From: Ceratotherium simum simum
Taxonomy: Eukaryota; Chordata; Mammalia; Perissodactyla; Rhinocerotidae
Length of the DNA stretch: 64,000 bases
Direction: 5' to 3'
Assembly (NCBI RefSeq): GCF_000283155.1
Contig: NW_004454159.1
Location: 17,978,084-18,042,083 of the forward strand
Below, piece by piece: positions 11,895-23,900 of the stretch. Under the pieces are notes generated by a model. It was not told where the DNA came from, made no database searches, and saw nothing but the letters and a program-made list of their open reading frames with translations. Positions within the stretch are counted from its first letter, which is position 1; every line of letters starts with the position of its first letter. The translations under genes and the position numbers were made by a program.

Positions 11895-13345
11895 ACATCA
11901 GAAGTAAAACATCAGGATGAAGAAGAAAAATAATCACAGAAGGAAGCTCAGAAATACAGAATGGAATAGAGAGCAATAGAAAGGGTAAATTGTAGGTAAA
12001 TGTAAATGAATGTTGACTCTACAAACAAAATCAATAATGCATAGCGAGATTTTAGATACGTAGAATTTTAAAAACAAGGAGAAAAAAAAGCGCACATGGT
12101 AGAAGGATGTCAATCCAGTTAAAGTGCTCCAAGGTCAACAAATCTAAGGGTGGTCTTTTCAATAAATGGTGTCAGGACAAGTGGATACCCATTTTGTGGG
12201 GGAGAAACTTTTAACTTAACCCGTATTTCACACCATTCACACACATACAAAACAATTCCAGAAGTACTGTCAATCTCAATAAAACAATACTGTTTGTTTA
12301 CTGCCAAAACAATAAAAAAAATTTTAGAAGTCAACATAGAATGTCTTCAAGAACTTGGGGTAAGAAAAGACTTTTTAAACAGGACGTGAATCACACTAAC
12401 TGTAAAGGAAGAGAATGGTAACCATCTGTCTATGTTACAATCTAAACTTTTGTTCTTTGAAAGATAACATTAAGGGAGTGAAAAGACAAGTGGGAGATAT
12501 CTGCAACATATGCTGCCTACAGTATATAAAAAAACTTCTAAAAATCAGAAAACTCAATGGAAAAATGGGTAGGAGACTTGGTACCTCACAAAAGAAGATA
12601 TCCAAATGGCAAACACATAAAAAGTTGCTCAGCTTTATTATCTTTAAAGTCAGAGAAAAGCAAATTAAAACCACAACAAAATAAAAAATAAAAAATATGT
12701 ATAATGCCAAGTGTTGGCAAGGATGTAGAGCAAGAAGAAATATCACATATTGATGGTGGGAAGGTAATTGTTACGATCACTTGGAACACATTTTGGTAAT
12801 ACTACAGTTGAACATATGCATACTCTACGACCCAGCAATTCTACTCTTAATGTATATTTCCAACAAAAATGCTGTTTATGTGCACCAAAATAATTGTACG
12901 AGATGTTCACAGCTGCATAGTCATTATAGTAAAAGAAAAAAAAAAAACTGGAAACAGCCCAACTCTCTAGCAACAAAAGAGAAGATGAATAAATTGTGGT
13001 ATGTTCAGACAACAGAACACTATCCAGCAAGGCAGATGAACAAATACTACTATACAAACACAAATGATTGACACAAATTTAATCTTGAAGAAAAGTCAGG
13101 CATAAAAGAATACATATTATGTAATTCCATTTATAGAAAATTCAGCAACAAGCAAAACTATAGTGTTAGAATTCAGGACAGTGGTTACCTTTGTGGAGAA
13201 AGTAGAGGACTGTGATTTCAAGGATTTATTGAACAGAGCAGTGGATACATGAGTGTATACACATTGTGATAACTCATCAATTCATTTGTTATTTGTGTAC
13301 TTTTCTGTATGTATGTGTCAATAACAATTTTTTAACACATGACAT
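11895..13345 (+). repeat. Old L1/HAL1 fragments, sense
   Basis: At 11,895-12,035 there is a short piece matching the end of an L1/HAL1 ORF1 region (AAATGAATGTTGACT); the same words recur near 34,975. From about 12,120 to 13,345 there is L1 ORF2 C-terminal and 3'UTR sequence, including AAATGGTGTCAGGACAAGTG, a GATGTAGAGCAAG segment, ACCCAGCAATTCTACTCTTA and CATTTATAGAAAATTC. Coding frames are decayed. Confidence 0.75.
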
Positions 13346-13650
13346 AACAAAATAAATACACTATTTTCATGCTATATTATAGTGAAAAGATTCTCCATTT
13401 CTTTTTCTTTCCTTTGTAAAAGTATAGAAATTGATTTTAATTTTTCACAATTAAGACATTTTTGCAACAGCAAGTATACAAATCCTATAGATTTCTACAA
13501 CATCCAGGAAAACCTGAGGAAAAAATATTTACAACAATTAACTTGGCATTGTAGAGTGTCCTAAATATATCAAATATTATGGTTCTATATTCTAAAGATA
13601 GATGTGTTCATTTATTTTCTGAACTGCTATCATAAAAATGTTCCCTGTGA

Positions 13651-13848
13651 GGGGCTGGCCCCATGGCATAGTGGTTAAGTTCGGCGCACTCTGCTTCCGT
13701 GGCCCAGGTTCACAGGTTTGGATCCTAGACTTGGACCTACACCACTCATCAGCCATGCTGTGGCAGCGACCCACATACAAAACAGAGGAACACTGGCCCA
13801 GATGTTAGCTCAGGGTGAATCTTCCTCAGCAAAAAAAAAGAAAAAAAA
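13651..13848 (+). mobile_element. ERE SINE (ERE2/ERE3-like)
   Basis: A tRNA-derived equine SINE with head GGGGCTGGCCCCATGGCATA, the A-box region TGGTTAAGTTCGGC, the B-box region GGTTTGGATCC, CCATGCTGTGGCAGCG and the tail GTTAGCTCAGGG...CTTCCTCAGC plus A-tail. A 10-bp target-site duplication, TTCCCTGTGA, flanks it (13,641-13,650 and 13,850-13,859). Confidence 0.9.
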
Positions 13849-14054
13849 TTTCCCTGTGACAGTGGTTGATTTTTGAAGTATTTTACTAATATTTATGTTT
13901 TTGCCTTCTAGACTTTCTCTGTTTTGGTGTGTATCCTTTATTTACATTTGCCTTTTTTTCTTCATAGTTGTGGTTGTTCACTTTTGTCCAATCTCTTCAT
14001 TATTCAAATAATAAAAGTAACTTTGCAGGTTTGTTTTGCTATAAGCTCATAATG

Positions 14055-14140
14055 ATACTCTATGACCCAGCAATTCTACTCTTAACGTATATTTCCAACA
14101 GAAATGCTGTTTATGTGCACCAAAATAATAGTACGAGATG
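14055..14140 (+). repeat. Near-copy of 12,820-12,905 beside assembly gap
   Basis: This 86-bp L1-derived segment matches 12,820-12,905 with only about four substitutions. Both carry the same derived words, such as GCTGTTTATGTGCACCAAAA. Seven bases after the match ends the sequence runs into the N gap, so the right boundary of the duplication is not visible. Confidence 0.75.
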
Positions 14141-14147
14141 GTTATTA

Positions 14148-14247
14148 NNNNNNNNNNNNNNNNNNNNNNNNNNNNNNNNNNNNNNNNNNNNNNNNNNNNN
14201 NNNNNNNNNNNNNNNNNNNNNNNNNNNNNNNNNNNNNNNNNNNNNNN
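14148..14247. other. Assembly gap, 100 N
   Basis: Exactly 100 N, the conventional size for a gap of unknown length. The right flank is extremely AT-rich and palindromic. Confidence 0.98.
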
Positions 14248-14270
14248 ATATAATATATAATAATATATAT

Positions 14271-14299
14271 AATAACCAATTATTTAATAATTGGTTATT
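14271..14299. repeat. Perfect AT-rich palindrome
   Basis: Two perfect 14-bp arms, AATAACCAATTATT and AATAATTGGTTATT, are separated by a single T. The palindrome is preceded by an (AT/TAA)-rich tract that starts at the gap edge. Confidence 0.95.
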
Positions 14300-15425
14300 C
14301 CAATTATTCATTTACTGTAAGAGGCTGCCTTTTTCAGATAAATATTGCCATAATAACTGAAATCATTTTTGTAAGAAAACCAAGTATATAAATCTAGGGA
14401 CGGGATCTTTTAGTTTCTGGGTTGTTCAGACTCAAAGAATCCAAAAATTTTTTCCTTGCATTTTAATGAAACATTTTGAGTAATATGTAGTTGTTTAGTT
14501 ATAATTCAGAGTGTATGGAATGGTAAAAATCACAATTGATCAAAAGAGGTCACCAAATCAAAAAACAATCTTCAATTTTCCCAAAAATCTATTAGGATTA
14601 TGCTTTATTATATCGGAAGAGTTTTATTATTTTGAAATATCACTTTGCCCTTGTCCCCAATATTTCCTCATAAAGTTTATTATTTTATAGCTGCAATTTA
14701 TACAAAAAGTAATAGACTTTGCTCATTTTCAACTCAAACCTATTCTTCATATTCTCTTCCGTATTGTTTTGCTGGTGGAACCTGTTAACTCCTTCTTGGA
14801 TTTTACTTTACACATGTGAGCACATACGGAACAATTACCACTTCCAACCTTATCACCATTATTTTGAATTATGATCAGTAATGGCAAGTGCCTTTCATTT
14901 ATTAAATTTTTAAAGCCTAGAAAATTTTCAAAATTGGCTTGTTTCTATAAGAATCCCCAAACGGAATGCCTAAGGAAGTCTTGGTAAATATTTACTGAAC
15001 TAATGTACCAGTTATGTGAGTACCATTGTGCTGGACACTGAGGCGTGCCCAAAAGGAATCCTAGGCATGGTCCCTGTCTCCCAGGTGTCTGTAATTCAGT
15101 TCTGACACTGAACCCATAGAAAAGTTTATAGGTACTTATACTATGACCTATAAATATAATTCTAACACTTATTAGTTGAGAAACATCTCAGGCAGTAAAT
15201 AAAACAGTAAATAGTATATATGTTGTAACTTGGCCTAAGTATGTGCCTGTGGAATTGGCTCTAAGGCTAGAGCTACATGGAAGCCATGTTAAGTAATATA
15301 AGTAACATACATCTGAAGGCTATTTTCTGCAATTGCATCAGTGTCATTGTCATTGGGTATTTCAAAAACAGCTGGCAGACTTAAAGGTTTTAACAGCCAC
15401 ATTGGTGCCCTCTAAGGAGTATAGT
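14300..15425. other. Intergenic stretch, nothing recognised
   Basis: AT-rich sequence without a convincing gene. Heavily decayed repeats are possible, but I could not name one. Confidence 0.4.
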
Positions 15426-18400
15426 TTTTCATAGTAGCCTCTTATATTCTTTGTATTTCTGTGGTATTAGTTTGTAATGTCTCCTTTGTTATTTATAATT
15501 TTATTGATTTGAGTCTCCTCTCTCTTTTTCCCTTGGTTAGTCTAGCTAAAATTTTGTTAGTTTTATTTGTCTTCTCAAGGAACCAACTCTTAGTTTTGTT
15601 AATCTTTTCTATTGTTTTCCAGTTCTCTATTTCACTTATTTCTGCTCTAATCTTTATTCTTTCCTTCTGCTAACTTTGGGCTGTTTATTCTTCCTTTTCT
15701 AGTTCCTGAAGGTGTAGAGTTGGATTGTTTGAGATCTTTCTTGTTTCTTAATGTAGGTGTTTATTGCTATGAACACCCCTCATATAACTGTTTTTGCTGC
15801 ATCCTATAAATTTTGGTGTGTGGTGTTTCCATTTTCATTTGTCTCAAGATGCTTTATTTCCCCTTTAATTTCTTCTTTGATTCACTGGTTGTTGAGTAGA
15901 GCATTATTCAATTTCCATGCATTCTGAATTTTTCCATTTTCCTCCTGTTAATGATTTCTAGTTTCATACCATTGTGATCAGAGAAGATTCTTGGTATGAT
16001 TTAAATCTTCTTGAATTTGCTAAGATTTGTTTTGTGGCCTATAGTCTAACCTATAAAATGTTCTATATGCTCTTGAGAAGAATGTGTATTCTGTTCTTGT
16101 CAGATAGAATGTTCTGTATATGTCTATTTAGTCCATTTGGTCTATAGTGTTGTTCAAATCTGCTGTTTCCTTATTGATTCTCTATCTGGATGATCTATTC
16201 CTTATTGAGAGTGGGGTATTAAAGTGGGGTATTTACCATTACCAGTGAGTTTTATGCTACCTTATGTTTTTATGATGTTAATTAGTGTCCTCTTAATTCT
16301 ACTCAAAGAATTCCTTATAGCATTTCTTGTCAGGCAGGTCTAGTGGTGATGACCTCCCTCAGCTTTTGTTTCTTCGGGAAAGTCTTTATCTCTCCTTTAT
16401 TTCTGAAGGACAGCTTTGCCGGGCATAGAATTTTTGGTTGACATATTTTTCTTTCAATATTTTGAATATATCATCCCATTCTCTTTTTGCCTAAAATGTT
16501 TCTGTTGAGAAATGTGCCCTTAGTCTTATGGGGTTTCCCTTGAATGTAACTTCTCTCTTTTCTCTTGCTGCTTTCAAAGTTCTTTCTTTGTCTTTGACTA
16601 TTGACAAATTAATTATGATGTTTCTTGGTGTAGTCCTATTCAAGTTTAACCTACTTGGGATCCTTTGAGCCTCATGGATTTCGATGTTCATTTCTCTCCC
16701 CAAGATTGGCACATTTTCAGCCATTATTGCTTTAAGTATATTTTCTGTCTCTTTCTCTTTCTCTTCTCCTTCTGGAATTCCTGTAATGCACATATTGTTT
16801 CTTTTGATACAAGTCCCATAGGCTTTCTTCAATCTTTTTTATTCCTTTTTCTTTTTGCTGCTTTGAGTGGATAATTTCAAATGTCCTGTCTTCTAGGTCA
16901 CTTGCTCTTTCTTTGCATGGTCGAGTCTACTTTTGAAGCTCTCAATTGAATTCTTCAGTTCAGACATTGTATTTTTCAGCTCTAGTATTTCTGTTTGGTT
17001 TCTTTGATGGTTTCTATTGCTTTATTGAACTTCTTGGTTTGTTCATGCATTGTTTTCCTAATTTCATTTGGTTGTCTGTGTATTCTTGTAGTTCACTAAA
17101 CTTCTTTGAGAAGATTAGTCTGAATTCTTTGTCTGACAGTTCACAGAACTCCATTTCTTTAGGGTCAGTTATTGGACTTCTATTAGTTTCCTTTGGTTGT
17201 ATAATGTTTATGTGATTTTTCATGATGCTTGACTCCTTACATTGGTATCTACACATTTGAGCAAGTGGTCTCCTCTTTCAGACTTTACAGGTTCACTTTG
17301 GCAGAGACAGACCTTCATCAGTCAGCTCAGTTTGGGTTTCTGGATATGTCTGCTGGTAACGTCCTTGGGCAGGTGGGGCTACCAGGGTCTATTCTGGGGT
17401 GAGGCCACTGCTGGAGCTCTGAGTTTGAGGGGGTGTTTCTACTTAGAACAGTTGGATAGGACTGCTGGCTTGGTTCTCCACTCAAGTGAGGTGATAGGAT
17501 GGAGTCCATGGTCAGGCTTACCAGACAGTCAGGACTGGGTACTATACTCAGCTGCAGGCAAGGCTATGGATTAGCTTCCCTGCCCTGGCAGGGCAGCAGG
17601 ACGGGGCTCAGGGCCTGCATGCCTTGTTGTTTGGGGGCCTGAATCAGGCAAGATTGTGCACTGAATTCCCTAGCCAGAGCCACCAGTTTCACTCTGCAGA
17701 TGGGGAAAGCCCCAGGCTGTGTTTTCTGTTCAAGTGCCACTGTAAGGAGGGCTATTGGATGGGCTACACAGCTTCCAGTGTGCTCTGGTTAAGTTCCCTG
17801 GTTGGGTGTGCTTAAGACTGTGTCAACAAGCAGGACTATAAATTAGTTTCCTGTCTAGGCGCAGCAGGAGAAACAACTCCAAGGCTAGTAAGGCTCTTAC
17901 TGGACTCAAGTTGACCCATGCCTCATGTTCCCTACTGAACAAGCCGTTGGCTTTGCTCTGTAGACTATCAGCTCTGCCTGCCTCCCTCTGTGCTTGAGCA
18001 TTGCTGGCTATGTAGCTGTCCAGGTGTTCTGCCAGGATTTCTTCTTGGCTGGGGCTGGGAGCTTCACTCAGCAGTGGATGGGGCTACGATTCAGTTCCCC
18101 TGATGGGAGGGCCAACTCCAAGCAGCCTCCCAGGTTTTCCTGATCAGGCTTTCTGGTCAGGATGTGCTGTGAACTACAGCCAGCAGTGGGCCATGCTATG
18201 ACTCAGCTCTCCTGCCTGGGTGGGGTAAGATCAGGCTCTAGGGCTGGTGAGGCTCTTCGTTTGAGGACCCAAATCAGGTAGACTTGCACCCTGCTGAGTC
18301 CCCTGGTCTGACTGCTTCAATGATTTGGTTCTGCAGATGAGCAAAGCCGCTGGTTGGGACTGTTACTTGGACACTGCAGGTAGGAACTCAATCTGCTAAG

Positions 18401-18800
18401 ATCTGAGTGCTGGTTGTTGGAAGCCCCTCCCCTCTTGATCACAATCAGATTCTCCCTTAATCGCCCTGGGGCTAGACCAGAGTAGGGGCTCCCAAGAAGT
18501 GACACACAACCCTAGGGGAGCTGGATGTCCATCCTGGGCTCTCTTTTCTTACTGGAGGAAATGCAGGCTCGGGGCAGACTGACATGGTGCTGCACCAGCC
18601 TAGGGTAGGGGCAATGAGGTCAGTGTGCAGCCTCTCCTCTTACCCTTCTGAAGTGGTCTGTCACGGTCTCTCTGGTGCAGGGGGGGGTGCTTCCGCCTCA
18701 CCCCATGTTCTAGGATTCTCTCAGTGGTGTCTCATCCATGAGTAGTTAGCCGTTGTTCTTGTGAGGAGGAGTGAAGTCAGGAATGATCTATGTTGCTATC
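15426..18800 (-). mobile_element. Second L1 LINE, antisense, with internal deletion
   Basis: It aligns by eye with the first antisense L1. The segment 15,426-16,240 corresponds to 6,745-7,550 (ORF2 endonuclease part). Sequence from about 16,300 corresponds to about 8,470 onward (ORF1). The roughly 900 bp in between is missing, replaced by a short GGGGTATTTACCATTACCAG junction. The 5'UTR runs from about 17,250 to 18,800 and is GC-richer. The 3' part is also absent. Confidence 0.75.
16491..17256 (-). pseudogene. L1 ORF1 relic (second copy)
   Basis: Two minus-strand frames carry ORF1 signatures. At 17,014-17,256 there is an N-terminal segment with KEMEFCELSDKEFRLIFSKK. At 16,491-16,832 there is the RRM/C-terminal region with CITGIPEGEEKE, TPRNIIINLS and KDKERTLKAAREKREVTFKG. 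The coiled coil between them is interrupted by stops. The protein would be the L1 RNA chaperone, but it cannot be made intact here. Confidence 0.8.
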
Positions 18801-18858
18801 TGGTTATATCACTATGAAATATCTTAGAATATGCAGAGTGAGTCAGGATTCACATTAC

Positions 18859-18900
18859 AGCAGTGGTTCTCAAAGCGTGGTCCCTGGAGCAGCCATAAAT
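18859..18900 (+). repeat. MER5A-like hAT fragment
   Basis: It starts CAGTGGTTCTCAAAGCGTGG, the terminal sequence of MER5A-type Charlie elements, and is cut short about 20 bp before the following ERE1. Confidence 0.7.
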
Positions 18901-18919
18901 TATTTTAAAAACATTTTAA

Positions 18920-19181
18920 GGGGCCGGCCCGGTGGTGCAAGCAGTTAAGTGCCTGCGCTCCACTTCGACGGCCCAGGGTTCGCAGGTTCAGATCCTGGGC
19001 GTGGACCAATGCACCTCCTGTCAAAGCCATGCTGTGGCGGTGTCCCATATAAAGTGGAGGAAGATGGGCACAGATGTTAGCTCAGGGCCAACCTTCCTTG
19101 TCAAAAAAAAGAAGAGGATTGGCATTGGATGATAGCTCGGGGCTGATCTTCCTCACCAAAAAAAAAAAAAAAAAAAAAAAA
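18920..19181 (+). mobile_element. ERE1 SINE
   Basis: Full-length ERE1 with head GGGGCCGGCCCGGTGGTGCA, B-box GGTTCAGATCC, CCATGCTGTGGCGGTGTCCC, internal A-rich linker, second GTTAGCTC/GATAGCTC half and a long A-tail. It is somewhat diverged from the copies at 20,177 and 42,545. No clean target-site duplication was found. Confidence 0.9.
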
Positions 19182-19900
19182 CTTAAAAGGTATGTGGTCA
19201 GCACCTTCCTTGAAAACTAGTTGAACAAAAACATTTCTGGCTTTTATCCTAAAAATGATAGTCAAAAGATAAATCTAGTTTATGTTTTCTCAAATTTTGG
19301 AGCAGAATATTCAAGTATCACAAATACATTTTCATACCAGAAGCAAAGACCAAAACAGCCCTTTCAAACTAAAATGAAAAACATGGAGTAAAAATCGTTT
19401 TCCTTAAACATAATATTGGAAAATTATACTAAGGTAAAGTCCTCATGCCATTATTTGAATTCAACAAATATTTACTAGGATTAATTATGTACCCATAACT
19501 TCCTGAAGCAAATATTCAGGATGCTGTGGAAGAGAATGGTTTAATAAATCACACACAGTTTGACTTCTATCTCTGTAACTCATTTGTTGTGATGGTACTA
19601 AGTAGCTTAAGCTGTTTGTTACTCATCTATAAAAAAAGTTCCCACTCCAGTGCCCAACCAACAATAGGTACGTATCATGTTACTTTCTCTTTTCTTTCTT
19701 ACTGCTTTAAATTCTTAAAACTAGTTAATTTTAAAGATAATTTCAAAGATTTCCTTCCTCTGTAAATTTTTATATCTCCTTGATACAGGCCTTGCCAAAA
19801 TTTTTTTTCTCCTCCAGTTAATTCTGCAACACAAGTATAAATTTAACTGGTCTTTTCCTGGACCCCGAACTGGTGTTTTTCTAGTCTATTAAAAACAATA
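19182..19900. other. Intergenic stretch, nothing recognised
   Basis: No gene or nameable repeat between ERE1 and the Tigger element. Confidence 0.4.
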
Positions 19901-20176
19901 CAGACATACCTCGGAGGCATTGTGGGTTCGGTTCCAGATCACCACAATAAAGCAAGTCACACAATTTTTTTGGTTTTCCAGTGCATATACAAGTTATTTT
20001 TTCACTATAGTGTAGTCTATTAAGTGTGCAATAGCATTATGTCTAAAAAACCAATGTATATATCTTAATCAAAAAAAATACTTTATTGCTAAAAAATGCT
20101 AACGATCACCTAAGCCTTCAGTGAGTTCGAGTCTTTTTGCTGGTGGAGGGTCTTGCAATAAAATGAAGTATGCCTG
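19901..20176 (+). mobile_element. Internally deleted Tigger1-type DNA transposon
   Basis: The left terminus is CAGACATACCTCGGAGGCAT and the right terminus AATAAAATGAAGTATGCCTG, an inverted-repeat pair typical of Tigger1. The 5' sequence follows Tigger1 through GTCTATTAAGTGTGCAATAG and CTTTTTGCTGGTGGAGGGTC. The transposase interior is missing, so this is a non-autonomous derivative. TA lies before it (19,899-19,900) and after the duplicated right end (20,450-20,451). Confidence 0.85.
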
Positions 20177-20432
20177 GGGGCCGGCCCGGTGGCGCAAGCG
20201 GTTGGGTGCGCGCGCTCCGCTGCGGCGGCCCGGGGTTCGCTGGTTCGGATCCCAGGCGCGCACCGACGCACTGCTTTGGCAAGCCATGCTGTGGCGGCGT
20301 CCCATATAAAGTGGAGGAGGATGGGCACGGATGTTAGCCCAGGGCCGTCTTCCTCGGCAAAAAAAGAGGAGGATTGGCAGATGTTAGCACAGGGCTGATC
20401 TCCTCAAAAAAAAAAAAAAAAAAAAAAAACGG
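20177..20432 (+). mobile_element. Young ERE1 SINE inserted at the Tigger end
   Basis: Very close to the ERE1 sequence at 42,545, CpG-rich and little decayed. A perfect 17-bp target-site duplication, AAAATGAAGTATGCCTG, occupies 20,160-20,176 and 20,433-20,449. The nick implied is T/AAAA, as expected for L1-endonuclease-driven insertion. The 17 bp is exactly the right terminus of the Tigger element. Confidence 0.95.
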
Positions 20433-20928
20433 AAAATGAAGTATGCCTGTATTCTTGTCTCTTGGCAAACACACACCCTACATCAATACTCTGTCTTTTG
20501 GCAAGCATCTCTTCTGCCAAATCCAAACAAAAATCTCATCCTGGGATCACAGGCTCAGAACAGCAAATATGGTAACAAATATTTTATTTTTAAAGAAGAT
20601 ACTTGTGGAGGTCAAGGGTAAATTAAACAACACTCCAGACAGAGGTCTCCTCATGAACATAGGCCTTAACACGTCTTGCCTGTTACATCTACTTCCAGTG
20701 CATCCCCTCCTCTAAATATTCTGAGTTCTTTAAGTTATCAACTCTCGCATATTTGAACGTTACAGTTCCACTTGAAAGACGGTATTTGAAGGTGCCGTTC
20801 CATAAGACTTCTTGGCAGCCAGCAGCCAGTTTAGGCAAAAAAGGAATCTGGGTCCTTCTAATATATTAATATGAATTAGCATTTAAAAAAATCACTATAC
20901 ATCTTTTGAGAAATAAGTCAAGGTATTA

Positions 20929-20969
20929 TTTATTTATGACATTTACACACTTACAAAATTGGTTTTATT
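20929..20969 (-). terminator. PRRC1: Candidate PRRC1 polyadenylation signals
   Basis: Two minus-strand AATAAA hexamers lie at 20,964-20,969 and 20,929-20,934. They sit at the distal edge of a 3.1-kb stretch free of recognisable repeats downstream of the stop codon, which suggests the end of a long 3'UTR. Another hexamer at 20,583-20,588 is possible. Cleavage would fall about 10-30 nt beyond the used signal. Confidence 0.45.
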
Positions 20970-23900
20970 GAATACATCATTCTGCATAGTATTTTAAAAA
21001 TGAACACCATATTCTGGGAGTAAAAATCCGAGTTTCTTAATAATTTATGCATGACCCAACATCTTTTAGAACATAGAATATTATCAATTTGGCTTCACAG
21101 AACAAAGTCCAGTTTAGAATTTTTTCTAGCCGAGAAAGTAAATTCAACAACAAATTAATTTAGTTGACCCTGAGTATATTACTAGTTTGCACAATTTTTA
21201 ATAGATGTACATATTACTTTCATCTGTACTCTTATCTACTTATACTTACTATCATACTACCATTTTGTCTATATTCATTCATCTCAATTTTCTACCTCAT
21301 TAATCCTCAAGAGAAAGAGGAACGAAGAATGGGATAAGAGACTCAGAAGAGAAACCCACTAGCGTTGTCTGAAGCTTTCCAACTCGAGAAGTCCATGGCA
21401 CAGCTCTAGGTCCAGGGTTACCTGACAAATGTAATAAGAGGATCCTGAACTAAATAATCTGAGTGCCTTCTTATCAACTGAGGTCGATGTTAAATTACTC
21501 TTCCTGCATTTTTCCTCTTCTTTTTCACACTACTTAATTTTAAAAAGTGTACAAGCTTATAAAATTCAATAAATAGTTCCTGGAGTACTTCAGAGGAAAA
21601 AAAATATCACAAACACGACCAAAACAACAGTGGTAAAGAACTGAGTTAAAGACAGATTTTCCTAAGAAGCTTGAGGGAGAAGGAAGCCAACAGCCCCCAG
21701 TCCAACTCTTCCTAAAGAACGCTAATGTGGGAGTTATAATGAAATGAATAGGAAGAGAAAAGAACAAGGGGTAGCTTGGGATGACTGGTGAAGGGAACTG
21801 CGGCCTTAGACTGATGATCATCAGCACATCTTACGGCAAAATACCAACATTACAAGACTGCCTGGCTAAAGCCGCCACGGCCTGGGAGAGAGAATAAGTT
21901 CCCTTTCTTGCCCCTCGAACAACTGGGAAATCGAAGGATGAAAAAATAAACGAGAGGTTGGGAAAGCTGAGCATGTGCAGTCAGTCACGCTCTGACGCCT
22001 TTCAAAAATAACTCTGGGCCAAAACAAGAATCAGAGGCCAGACCAGATCACGTTTTTATCTTTCCCATCTGTCCTTTCCTAATCCTCCTCACCCACTCAC
22101 ACTGTTCCATGGAACAGAAGGCTTATCCAATTACCAGGGGCAGGGAAATTATCTCCCTTCAGCCAAGCCATCGAATAACTCTGCCACTGTCATGAGGATC
22201 CTAGGAAAATCGTTGTCTAATTTGATGTCAGTTTGTGATTCTATGAAAACGACTCAAAAACATCAAATAAGATATTTGAAACTTGGTAAAATGAAAAGAA
22301 AATTAAAACTCAGACATTTTTAGGATCTTTAAAATTTCCCTATAACAGGAGGGAAAGTAGCAGAAATATTTTAGGTAGGGCATACTGCATACTTTCCTTC
22401 ATCTCTAATTGTGATCTGTCATCAGGCCAAAGCCATGATAAAATATCACTACAAAAGGGTAGCTTTTTTAAAAATAAAGGAGAGAAGCAAATGGTGGAGA
22501 AAAGCTTCTCTTTCTTATTCGTGAAAGATGGAGAAAACACAGATGAAGTGTTCCATAAATACCATAAAGAGGGGAAAAGTATACCGTCCCTATTATGCCA
22601 CTGTGACTGGTGACATCTCTTTTCTCTCTTTCATTCTTTTACTGACACAGAAGTCTGAATTTCACTGAACACTCATTACACAGTGCTTGGAAATTAACAT
22701 ATACCATAGTTGAAAAATGAATACTTATTATTCTCATCCTCAGATAAAAAAATAGCAAAAATCAAATAAGTACTTGAAGTAATATTAACACAAAGCAAAC
22801 ATTACATGTAATGACGACCCGTGCAGGATAAGAGGTTCAACACCCTTTATAAGATTGTACTAATTCTTTCACATCTAGAGAATTGTACAAAAGAGTAAAC
22901 AAAAATTAAGTTACATTTATATAAGAAACTATTCTCAAAAAGTTATTTGAATGCATATATAGATGTTCAAAAGTATAAGATAAGCTATTTAATTTTGATT
23001 TGTATAAATCCAAAAACAGTGAAATATATATTATTTGGGGGAAAAACAAGCTTTCACTAGATACAAACATTATAGACTAAAGAAACCAGATTGAATATAA
23101 AAGTTTCTTTGAAAACTTTCATATAAAGTAAAGGCAGAATGGCACAAAGTTAGAAAAGCAGTGTTTAAGGCAAACTAAGTAAGAAGTAACCTTAACTAAA
23201 ATAAGAGGCAGACAATTCCATAAACAACAAAGTAATTCCCTCTCAAATTTCTCCATTACAGTTGGGAAAATATGTGTAGAAGCACAAACAATGGCTGTTG
23301 TCCGAGTTTACTTGGACGTACTGCATAGTATTATATGAAAATAACACAGATGCTTCTGATTTAAAATATACTTGAATCATTTGCCACTCAGTTGTCATAG
23401 AGCAATGAAAAAATGTATTACCCCAATGTTCATAGTATAAATCTGTGAACTGCCAAAACTTATTTTAAAAAACAAAAAAAGTAGAATTTTTCCAGACTAT
23501 GTGTACATGATAACCAAAAAGAAAATGATCAATTCTGTTACTTTGGCCCATGTTAAAAACATGTGTAGACACACATGCCATCTCCCTATGAGTAGGTGTC
23601 TTAAGGTAAACTGTTGAGCACACCACTCGGCATCAGGCCTCAGATCACATGCACACACAAAAAGCTTCAAAGACTGACAGGGAAGAGATTAATCATGAAT
23701 TAAAAGAAACAACGCTTTTAAAGAATATTTAGTAAACATATTCTTTAATTAACTATGTCTTAAAAAAAATCAAGCACATATCATTAAGTTAAATGTCTTA
23801 GCACATAAATTTTGCACCTTATAAATCTGATATATCAAACTGTCCTATAAAAATATTTATATAAGTTCTCTTTTGAGAACTATGGTATATGAAATTATAT

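Noticed and set aside
12435..13063. Minus-strand hydrophobic frames resembling membrane proteins
   Set aside because: They arise from the antisense of AT-rich L1 sequence. Phe/Leu/Ile-rich peptides are a composition artefact.
13720..13770. tRNA gene within ERE elements
   Set aside because: A and B box motifs are present because EREs derive from a tRNA, but the cloverleaf is not preserved and an A-tail and target duplications identify a SINE.
20189..20398. Open frames within ERE SINEs (also 18,932, 42,575 and 48,152)
   Set aside because: The same peptide pattern recurs in every ERE copy because the SINE itself is repeated. These are not genes.
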